Shown in pieces: positions 1 through 6,781 of a stretch of 64,000 nt of DNA. Position 1 is the first letter of the stretch. Each line of letters starts with the position of its first letter. The stretch comes from Paludibacteraceae bacterium (GTDB lineage: Bacteria; Bacteroidota; Bacteroidia; Bacteroidales; Paludibacteraceae): the NCBI GenBank assembly GCA_017478725.1, contig JAFVDD010000004.1:47119-111118 (forward strand). Direction: 5' to 3'. The translations under genes and the position numbers were made by a program. Below the pieces are notes generated by a model that worked only from the letters and a program-made list of their open reading frames with translations, did not search any database and was not told the DNA's origin.

Positions 1-1704
1 GCCTACAAACGCAAAATAGGCGGTATTGTTCACGACGAATCGGCTACCGGCAAAACCGTTTATATAGAGCCGCAACAGGTAGTAGATGCCAACAACCATA
101 TACGCGAACTGGAAGGCGCAGAACGGCGTGAACGGATCAGGATTTTGCAGGAGATTACCAACTACCTGCGTCCGCAGACCGAACTGATCATGCTGAGCCA
201 GCAGATGCTGGCGGAGGTGGATTTTCTCACTGCCAAGGTGTCGCTTGCCGAAACGCTTCATGCTATTCGTCCCGAGGTGGTCAAAGAACCTCTGCTGGAA
301 TGGCGCGAGGCGCGGCATCCTGTCCTTTTGCTTCATTATATGCCGCAAGGCAAAACCGTTGTGCCTTTGGATATACGGCTGAAGGAAAACGAGAACCGCG
401 TGCTCGTCATCTCCGGCCCCAACGCCGGTGGCAAATCCGTCTGCCTGAAGACGGTAGCGCTGCTGCAATACATGACCCAGTGCGGTTTGCTGGTGCCGGT
501 AGGCGAAGCCAGCAGAGTGGGGATGTTCAGCCAACTGATGATAGACATAGGCGACGAGCAGTCTATCCGGGACGAACTGTCCACCTATTCCTCCCACCTG
601 CGCAACATGAAGACTTTTCTGCGCCAGGCGGATAGCGAGACACTCTTTATGATTGACGAGATGGGCACAGGCACGGAGCCGCTCATAGGCGGCGCGATTG
701 CCGAGGCGGTGCTGCGTGAGTTGGTCAACAAAGGCGCTTTCGGCATTGTTACAACCCACTATACCAACCTCAAGCATTTTGCCGAGCAGACATCGGGCGT
801 AGTGAATGGCGCAATGCTGTACGACCGCGGAGCGATGAGACCCCTCTTCCAACTCTCCATCGGTCAGGCGGGAAGTAGTTTCGCCATAGAGATTGCACGC
901 CAGATAGGACTGAGTGAACCCTTGATCAAGTATGCCACGAATCTTGTCGGGGAAGAGCATATTGATTACGACAAACAGTTGCAGGACATAGCGCGTGACA
1001 AACGGTATTGGGAGAACAAGCGTCAGCAGATCCGCCAGAAAGAGAAAACATTAGAGGAGAAGATTGCCCAGTATGACGAGCAGATGAGCGGAATCAAACA
1101 GAAGAAACGCGAGATGCTGGACGAAGCACGTCAGCAGGCTGCGGATCTGTTGCAACAAAGCAATGCCACGATTGAACGAACCATCCGCGAAATCAAAGAG
1201 GCGAAGGCGGACAAGGAACGCACCAAAGCCGCCCGCCGGAAAGTGGAGGCGATGAAAGAGAAAGTGCAACAACCGGCTCCCAAGAATACGAAAACGCCGG
1301 GTACGCCTGCTGCAACGAAAACCCCTAAGGTCCTTAAGGACTTTAGAGACCTTAAACTCCTCAAAGGCTCCGTGGAGCCTGTTTCTTCCGCCCAAAGCAA
1401 TACTGCCGTCCGTTCCACCGTCCGCCAGAGGACGCTGGCGTTTGAACGCACGCTGGATATCCGCGGTATGCGTGTGGATGAGGCTACGGAGAAACTGATT
1501 GCCTATATGGATGACGCGCAGATGGTAGGCGCAGGCGAAGTGACGATACTCCATGGCACAGGCACTGGCGCGCTGAAACAACTGACACGCGATTATTTGA
1601 ACGACCTCAACCGCCAGCGCCGCAAACGAGGAATCATACCTTTGGATTTCGGCGACGGCGATGTCAATCACGGCGGCGCAGGACTGACGATCGTACGATT
1701 ATAG
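1..1704 (+). CDS. mutS2: Endonuclease MutS2, 5'-truncated by window edge
   Basis: The frame is open from base 1, so the N-terminal third lies upstream; 567 residues are visible of a family norm near 800. In order they show the HDESATGKT / YIEPQ segment typical of MutS2, the ABC-type ATPase with Walker A GPNAGGKS (about bases 415-440) and Walker B FMIDEMGTGTEP (about 650-685), a charged coiled-coil stretch (about 960-1260), a linker, and the C-terminal Smr nuclease domain with LDIRG and HGTGTGALK (about 1450-1700). MutS2 binds branched DNA, restrains recombination and in some species acts on collided ribosomes. The linker at 1324-1371 is an 8-bp tandem array read in frame as PKVLKDFRDLKLLKG, probably a flexible insert. 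The last codons lie in the first copy of a 21-bp repeat. Confidence 0.95.
   Translation, partial: AYKRKIGGIVHDESATGKTVYIEPQQVVDANNHIRELEGAERRERIRILQEITNYLRPQTELIMLSQQMLAEVDFLTAKVSLAETLHAIRPEVVKEPLLEWREARHPVLLLHYMPQGKTVVPLDIRLKENENRVLVISGPNAGGKSVCLKTVALLQYMTQCGLLVPVGEASRVGMFSQLMIDIGDEQSIRDELSTYSSHLRNMKTFLRQADSETLFMIDEMGTGTEPLIGGAIAEAVLRELVNKGAFGIVTTHYTNLKHFAEQTSGVVNGAMLYDRGAMRPLFQLSIGQAGSSFAIEIARQIGLSEPLIKYATNLVGEEHIDYDKQLQDIARDKRYWENKRQQIRQKEKTLEEKIAQYDEQMSGIKQKKREMLDEARQQAADLLQQSNATIERTIREIKEAKADKERTKAARRKVEAMKEKVQQPAPKNTKTPGTPAATKTPKVLKDFRDLKLLKGSVEPVSSAQSNTAVRSTVRQRTLAFERTLDIRGMRVDEATEKLIAYMDDAQMVGAGEVTILHGTGTGALKQLTRDYLNDLNRQRRKRGIIPLDFGDGDVNHGGAGLTIVRL
1324..1371 (+). repeat. 8-bp array inside mutS2 linker
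   Basis: Six degenerate 8-bp units (CCTAAGGT, CCTTAAGG, ACTTTAGA, GACCTTAA, ACTCCTCA, AAGGCTCC) run through the linker before the Smr domain. The total of 48 bp keeps the frame. The units are CCTTAAGG-like in both orientations. Confidence 0.55.
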
Positions 1705-1770
1705 AACCCGATCGCACGATTATAGAACTCGATCGTACGATTATAGAACTCGATCGCACGATTATATGAC
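1689..1770 (+). repeat. 21-bp tandem repeat, 3.9 copies
   Basis: Copies start at 1689, 1710, 1731 and 1752; each begins GATCGYACGATTATAGAAC. The first copy overlaps the mutS2 C-terminus and contains its TAG stop. T and C alternate at the sixth base from copy to copy. No terminator-like T-run follows. Confidence 0.9.
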
Positions 1771-1787
1771 AAACTCGGGTCAATCCC

Positions 1788-1820
1788 GACGGTCAGCCGA
1801 CGGTCAGCCGACAGTCAGTG
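1788..1820 (+). repeat. 11-bp array, GACGGTCAGCC family
   Basis: Three units at 1788, 1799 and 1810 (the last degenerate, GACAGTCAGTG) lie between mutS2 and the next gene. The core GTCAGCC also occurs as 7-bp arrays in dxs and, inverted, in fbp. Confidence 0.75.
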
Positions 1821-1875
1821 CTGAGGTAAAGGGGACGATAGAGGGAGAAACTAAAATAAATACACCAAATACATT

Positions 1876-2595
1876 ATGCTCAAAAAACAGTTATTTTTGT
1901 TCTTATTAACATGTCCGCTGACGCTTTTTGCGGCCACTCACCAACCCGGATTCGGCGAACGCCGCTATTCCGTTACGGGAATGGCAGAGTACAGCTTTAA
2001 CCAGACGTGGGGACACCACGCCAATTTTGACGTGCAGGCATTGATGCCCTTTAACCAACATTTTGAGATGGAAGCCAAGTTGCAGTTCTCCACCGCAAAC
2101 GTACACACCGGAGCCGTACTGTTGAGACCGAAGTTTGAGTTGCCGGTAGGTGAGATGTTTGTGGAAACGGATGTGCTATACAAAGCCGTGGCACGCAACA
2201 GGATGAGTGACATGACTGCCGCTCTCGGCGTAGGCTACCGCATGGATTACGTCTCTGTTACTCTGGGGCTCTTCTCACGCGTATTCATCAACTGGGACCG
2301 CAGTATTCATACCGATGAGACGTATGTAGTGGAACCGTTCAACTTGCTCTATAGGTTGGAGGTGTTCTGCCGTCCGCAGAATAATCCTTGGAACCTCTCG
2401 TTTATGTTCAGCAACGTGGATGACTATCAGATGGAACGTATGTGGCAACCGCTGTTCATGGTAGGGGCTTGGTATGATGCTACGGATCATTGGCGCATCA
2501 ATCTTGGCGTGCAGTGCAAGCCGACAGGCATGTTTCATTTGGACGCATCGTTCTACGGCGCAACCGCCAGAGCAGGATTTACGTATCGCTTTTAA
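1876..2595 (+). CDS. Small outer-membrane beta-barrel protein, function unknown
   Basis: This 239-residue protein has a signal peptide ending near LTLFAA and then alternating amphipathic strands rich in aromatic residues. It ends in TYRF, a terminal aromatic residue typical of barrels inserted by the BAM complex. No catalytic motif is visible and I do not recognise a named family. It lies 171 bp after mutS2 and 18 bp before a lipoprotein phosphoesterase in the same direction, so the two are probably co-transcribed. Length and strand pattern suggest a barrel of 8-12 strands, which is inference. Confidence 0.6.
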   Translation: MLKKQLFLFLLTCPLTLFAATHQPGFGERRYSVTGMAEYSFNQTWGHHANFDVQALMPFNQHFEMEAKLQFSTANVHTGAVLLRPKFELPVGEMFVETDVLYKAVARNRMSDMTAALGVGYRMDYVSVTLGLFSRVFINWDRSIHTDETYVVEPFNLLYRLEVFCRPQNNPWNLSFMFSNVDDYQMERMWQPLFMVGAWYDATDHWRINLGVQCKPTGMFHLDASFYGATARAGFTYRF

Positions 2596-2613
2596 CAGAA
2601 TACCGGAACTATT

Positions 2614-3513
2614 ATGAAAAAGATATTTTACCTTTTACCCGCTTTGCTGTTGACAGCTTGCAGCAAAGAGTCCACATTAGACATAGCCGGAATGTTCTCG
2701 CCTCAGGGACCGACAGTCGGCACACGTTTTGAGCAATCCAAAGCCTACAACGACTCGGTAGGCGAGATACATCTGGATATGGGACAGGATGATTATTCCA
2801 TATACGTATGTACCGACAGCCATATAACCAGAAAGACGCACAAGAACCTGGATTATTTCATGGCGCAATACAATGCCGCGGCGCAGCCCAAACTGGCACT
2901 CCATCTGGGCGATGTGATTGACGCGCAGGAGAATATACCGTGCGCGGACAGCATACTGCACTCAGGAGGCATTGCCGTCAACTGCCAGCCGGCAGCCGGA
3001 CAGCCGGCTTTGTTTATTACCGCCGGCAACCATGATATCTATTTCTATCAGTGGGATATATGGCGGTCGCATTTCAAAACTTCTTCCTACTGGTTTGACA
3101 CCAACAACGGAGGAAAGAAACTGGATTTGTTTGTTTGCGTTGATTCGTCGGACGGCGAGGTAGGCACCAAACAAACGGCATGGCTGAAAGAACTGCTGGC
3201 TAAGAAATCAAAAGAAGGCTACAGGCACATCATCGTCTTCACGCACACGCACCTCTGGAAACTGGACGCCTCGCAAGGTATTACCAGCAATATGGCGCTT
3301 GAGACGACATATGAGTTGACCTCTTTGCTGGGTCAATATGGCGTAGAGGGAGTATGGAGCGGACATCAGCACGCCCGTCAGTTAGTGAACTTCAAAGGCG
3401 TGGAATACCGCGTACTGAATGCCACAAAGGACAAAGAGAAAGGGCAATCCTATATGATTGCTGAAATGGGAGAAACGATTCGTTATACCTATTTCGATTA
3501 CCCGAAAGAGTAA
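2614..3513 (+). CDS. Calcineurin-like metallophosphoesterase lipoprotein
   Basis: The 299-residue protein starts with a lipoprotein signal, lipobox LLTAC with Cys17 as the predicted acylated residue. The metallophosphoesterase motifs follow in order: TDSH, HLGDVID, AGNHD, FTHTHLW and SGHQHAR, which supply the Asp, His and Asn ligands of a two-metal site. The fold hydrolyses phosphoester bonds; the substrate cannot be told. It is probably anchored to a membrane and faces the periplasm or cell surface. It follows the barrel gene by 18 bp and ends only 4 bp from the stop of the convergent pectate lyase gene, with no separate terminator visible between them. Confidence 0.85.
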   Translation: MKKIFYLLPALLLTACSKESTLDIAGMFSPQGPTVGTRFEQSKAYNDSVGEIHLDMGQDDYSIYVCTDSHITRKTHKNLDYFMAQYNAAAQPKLALHLGDVIDAQENIPCADSILHSGGIAVNCQPAAGQPALFITAGNHDIYFYQWDIWRSHFKTSSYWFDTNNGGKKLDLFVCVDSSDGEVGTKQTAWLKELLAKKSKEGYRHIIVFTHTHLWKLDASQGITSNMALETTYELTSLLGQYGVEGVWSGHQHARQLVNFKGVEYRVLNATKDKEKGQSYMIAEMGETIRYTYFDYPKE

Positions 3514-3517
3514 GGAA

Positions 3518-5653
3518 TCATTGCATCCGTTTGCCGGTGCAATCGAACACTCTGTCTCCGCAAAGGATAAACAACTGTCCGTTGCGGAGATATTTTTTTG
3601 CTATCTGCTGCTGAACGGAGGCGGTATTCTCGATTGCTTCTGTGCCGTGAGTGTGCGTGTTCTTGATTCCCAAAAGATAGCAAATAGCATTCTCTATCAG
3701 GTGTTTGCCGTCGTCGGTAAGGAATGCCGTAGAGTATTCCGAGACACCGATCATGAGCATCGGTTGCGGCAGGGTAGTTCCGTTGCAGTCGGTGCCAGCG
3801 GGGAGTTCGGCTATCGCAGTGTAGTCCAGTTGTGAAACTGGCGATGCTATAAAGTTGAAATTCTTCGTGTTTGTCCACGTGCTGATGGCGGTTACAGCGT
3901 TGGTGTTGCAGTCTGAGAAGAGTTGCAGTGTGCCGTCTGTCATCGTGATGTCCTGGAAAATAGGGTGGGAGGCGTCTTTGACGGAGACGCTGAGGTCCTG
4001 GGTGTTGGCGGCTGTGCCCCATTCCCATACTCCGGCTTTGAGAAGGAAGGGCTTGAGCAGAAGCATTGGTTTGTTGTAGCCTTTGAGAGGGGTGAATCCT
4101 GAAGCAGCACTGTTGGGCTTGCTACCCAGGACGATCATTTCGTAATCCGTATAATCCACTTCAGGATCATTGGCATCGGTCTCAACAATCCAAAGGCTGT
4201 CGTTCTGGCGAAGGTAGTGCAACAGGGCTTTGTCCTCTGTGCATTTTGGAATAGTGACAAAAGCTACCGAATGAGAGCCTTCGGGTTGAACAGCAGGGAT
4301 GGTATCTTCCGGGGTGGGATCATGGCGTTCGCCTTCGGTTTCATAACAGCCGAGGTCAGGAGCTGAGCCGTTGTAGGAAAGGTTGACATCTATACCGGCG
4401 TTGATGAGTGGGGAGTTGTTGGCAAGACGCAGACATGTGCCTTCGGCGAATGTCCCGTCTGCGTTACGTGGGGCAAGGATTTGTGTGGTGTCCAGCGACA
4501 GGAAATCTGCCGCAGAACAGTTGAGACCGCTGTTCCATGTGTTGTGGTCATTGGTTACATTGGTTTGCGATTTGGGCTGGTCGGCTGCTTTCGTGCTGAG
4601 GCTGACGTTATTCTGGATGTAGTTGGTGCCAAAGGCTGTGGTGAAGCCGAAATTGACACCGTTAGCATAAGCAGTGTTGTTATACACCCACATGGTACCG
4701 CCGTTGTTGTTCTGGTCAAACCCTCGGGCGTTGTTGGCTACTGCCAGGCAGTGATGAATGAGAATCTTGTGGTCGGTGTATTGTCCGCCCATCTTGAAGC
4801 CGTTGCCGTTGCCCTGGCAGGGATATTTCTCCAGCGTGACGGTGATGGTCTGACCGTAGCGGTCTGTCATCTGTGTGCCCACCTTGGATTCAAACCACGC
4901 TTTGTCGGTCTGGTAGCGCGGGTGGTTCTTCATGTTGTAGTACGCCGGTCCGTTCTGATAGCAGATGCAGTTCTCGATGAGGGTGTTGCTGTTGCTCACG
5001 CGCTGGAAGAAATCCCATCCGTCATCGCTGTTGTTCCATGCGCGGCAGCCGATATAGTGGTTGCCTGCTCCGGTGAACTGCTTGTCGGCAAATCCGTCCG
5101 CATTGCCGCCGAAATTGGCGGTATTGCCGGACATGGTTTGATAATCAAAGTTATCGTGCGAATCTACGTTTTTGATGATGTTGTTGCCGCCTTTCTTCAT
5201 CTGGCAGCCGGTATCGGCGGAGCCGTAGATATCAAGGTTCTCGAAAAGGCAATAACTGCCTTCGTTGTAGAGGTTGTTCTTGCCGGAATAGGCGATAGAC
5301 AGGTCTTTGATATGCACATAGAGCGAGTTGGCATGTACGGTGATGCCGCGTGTGCCGTATGGCACTTTGCGGAAATCCAGAATGACTTTGTCGCCCGGAT
5401 AAGCGGAAATGACGATGTATTTAGAGGACGAACCCTGCTTGTTGATGCTGAACTTGTCGGTAAAGTAGTAGGTGCCCTCTTTGAGGTACAGCGTGTCGCC
5501 GGGTTTGCTCAGCTTGCTTATACCAGCGGAGAAGGAGGCAGGGGAACTATACGAGTTGCCGTTGCCTGAACCATCCGGCGAGGCAAAGTATGTGGTGGCA
5601 AACGAACAAAGGGACCAAGTACAAAGTACGAAAGCGATAGTAATCTTTTTCAT
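3518..5653 (-). CDS. Secreted pectate lyase, PL9-type parallel beta-helix
   Basis: The 711-residue protein has a signal peptide (to about SFA) and a right-handed parallel beta-helix. It carries the PL9-like calcium and active-site landmarks NADGFADK and NNSDDGWD plus many Asn-rich turns, to about residue 445. A Thr/Pro/Glu linker, a second domain of about 200 residues resembling a GATase/ThuA-like or adhesion module, and a C-terminal tag (LRNGQLFILCGDRVFDCTGKRMQ) follow. PL9 enzymes cleave polygalacturonate by beta-elimination. The tag resembles type IX secretion signals elsewhere in this window, so extracellular delivery is inferred. Its ATG overlaps the stop of the upstream glycosyltransferase as ATGA, so the two are translationally coupled. 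Confidence 0.8.
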   Translation of the reverse strand: MKKITIAFVLCTWSLCSFATTYFASPDGSGNGNSYSSPASFSAGISKLSKPGDTLYLKEGTYYFTDKFSINKQGSSSKYIVISAYPGDKVILDFRKVPYGTRGITVHANSLYVHIKDLSIAYSGKNNLYNEGSYCLFENLDIYGSADTGCQMKKGGNNIIKNVDSHDNFDYQTMSGNTANFGGNADGFADKQFTGAGNHYIGCRAWNNSDDGWDFFQRVSNSNTLIENCICYQNGPAYYNMKNHPRYQTDKAWFESKVGTQMTDRYGQTITVTLEKYPCQGNGNGFKMGGQYTDHKILIHHCLAVANNARGFDQNNNGGTMWVYNNTAYANGVNFGFTTAFGTNYIQNNVSLSTKAADQPKSQTNVTNDHNTWNSGLNCSAADFLSLDTTQILAPRNADGTFAEGTCLRLANNSPLINAGIDVNLSYNGSAPDLGCYETEGERHDPTPEDTIPAVQPEGSHSVAFVTIPKCTEDKALLHYLRQNDSLWIVETDANDPEVDYTDYEMIVLGSKPNSAASGFTPLKGYNKPMLLLKPFLLKAGVWEWGTAANTQDLSVSVKDASHPIFQDITMTDGTLQLFSDCNTNAVTAISTWTNTKNFNFIASPVSQLDYTAIAELPAGTDCNGTTLPQPMLMIGVSEYSTAFLTDDGKHLIENAICYLLGIKNTHTHGTEAIENTASVQQQIAKKYLRNGQLFILCGDRVFDCTGKRMQ

Positions 5654-6381
5654 GATCGGAGAAAGTAGAATTTAAGAGTGTTGATTAGATGTCTTATTAT
5701 CAGTTTGTTGCGTAGCGTCTGGCCTGTGGTTTTGGCACGAAGCGCAGTGAATAGACGTTGCTCGTCTTCGGGATGGCGTTGAGCCGTCGTGCTGTATGGG
5801 GTGAGGGTGTAAAGGTAGCCTGTATAGGGTATGATACGGCATCGTGCGCCCGTGAGCCAGAGGTCGGCGGAGAAGAGTACATCTTCATATATGTAACCCT
5901 CAGCAAAACGAAGGTCCTGTATTGCCGCCCGGCGGTAAAGACGTGCCCATGGAGCTGTGAACTGATGCTTGTAAACAGGCAGTTTGCCTTTTGCAGCCAT
6001 TCCTTTCAACGGCTTTCCGTCCAGCGATACGCGTTTATAGCCGGACTGGACGTAGTCCACGCCCGTTATGGCGGCTAAGTGTACCTCACACCATTCGGGT
6101 TCGAGTGCATCGTCGGCGTCCACGAAAGCGATAAATTCGCCTTCGGCGTGCAGCATAGCCAGGTTGCGTGCCACGGATTGCCCCGCGTGTTTCTGGGTAA
6201 GAACCGTGATCCGACTGTCGCGCCCGGCGTAAGATTTCATGATGGATAGACTTTGATCGGTGCTCTCATCGTCCACCAGCAGGATTTGCAAAGGCTCGGT
6301 GGTCGTTTGCGCAAGGAGCGAATCAATGCAGCGTGGCAGAAACGCTCCGGCGTTGTATATGGGGACGATGATACTGATCAT
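5650..6381 (-). CDS. Family 2 glycosyltransferase
   Basis: I start this 243-residue protein at 6381, where the family N-terminus MISIIVPIYNAG begins. The frame is open further upstream, but those residues would come from the promoter region. The GT-A fold features are visible: the N-terminal nucleotide-binding strand, DDESTD, and the metal-binding FVDADD near residue 85. Such enzymes transfer sugars from nucleotide donors to polysaccharide or lipid-linked acceptors in the cytoplasm. The protein is short, with no C-terminal membrane segment. A promoter at 6408-6439 gives a leader of about 22 nt. Coupling with a secreted pectate lyase is unexpected. Confidence 0.85.
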   Translation of the reverse strand: MISIIVPIYNAGAFLPRCIDSLLAQTTTEPLQILLVDDESTDQSLSIMKSYAGRDSRITVLTQKHAGQSVARNLAMLHAEGEFIAFVDADDALEPEWCEVHLAAITGVDYVQSGYKRVSLDGKPLKGMAAKGKLPVYKHQFTAPWARLYRRAAIQDLRFAEGYIYEDVLFSADLWLTGARCRIIPYTGYLYTLTPYSTTAQRHPEDEQRLFTALRAKTTGQTLRNKLIIRHLINTLKFYFLRS

Positions 6382-6407
6382 AAGTGATAAATGCATAGAA
6401 TGCGGTG

Positions 6408-6439
6408 CAAAGATACAACAAAAAAATGAGATATGCAAA
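6408..6439 (-). promoter_or_regulatory. Promoter of the glycosyltransferase-pectate lyase operon
   Basis: On the minus strand, TTTG at 6436-6439 and TATCTTTG at 6408-6415 are 20 bp apart. The spacer is of the T-tract type ending in TTG. Position and orientation fit the start codon at 6381. Confidence 0.8.
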
Positions 6440-6460
6440 AGATTTTTCAATTTTGAACAA

Positions 6461-6581
6461 AATCTTAATAATCGTGTATGTTTCTGACTGGCGGATCGGG
6501 TATAATAAACCCCGATTTGCCCCCGATTCACATCCGATATTCCTCCGACTTGCCTCCGAGCACGCAAAATCTTAATAATCG
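6461..6581 (+). repeat. Composite element: 11-bp array bracketed by AATCTTAATAATCG
   Basis: AATCTTAATAATCG occurs at 6461-6474 and again at 6568-6581. Between them five 11-bp units, each starting CCGA, occupy 6512-6566. The element fills most of the 400-bp divergent gap between the glycosyltransferase and dxs and ends 28 bp upstream of the dxs -33 box. A matching arrangement occurs at 38364-38543, and a one-sided version at 50862-50920. Confidence 0.8.
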
Positions 6582-6609
6582 TATATTTTTGACGAAAAAT
6601 GAATGAATA

Positions 6610-6641
6610 TTTGCACATGTCAAAAAAAAGCAGTAACTTTG
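6610..6641 (+). promoter_or_regulatory. Promoter of the dxs-trk-coaE operon
   Basis: TTTG at 6610-6613 and TAACTTTG at 6634-6641 have a 20-bp spacer containing an A-tract and ending in GCAG. The untranslated leader to 6782 is about 135 nt and contains a 15-base word, TGTGCGCCTATGTGC, twice (6660-6674 and 6687-6701). Confidence 0.8.
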
Positions 6642-6781
6642 TGCGCTAAATTGGATTAGTGTGCGCCTATGTGCTGGATTAATTAATGTGCGCCTATGTG
6701 CGTTCAGCAATATGGCAGCACGGAAAAAAACGAGCGCGGTAACGCATAGTAGAAAGAGCATAGTAGCACAGAGAACGTTTT

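Noticed and set aside
4481-5569. Long open frame (362 codons) antisense to the pectate lyase gene
   Set aside because: Its product is low-complexity Val/Ala-rich, has no recognisable domain, and is a frame shadow of a well-supported gene.
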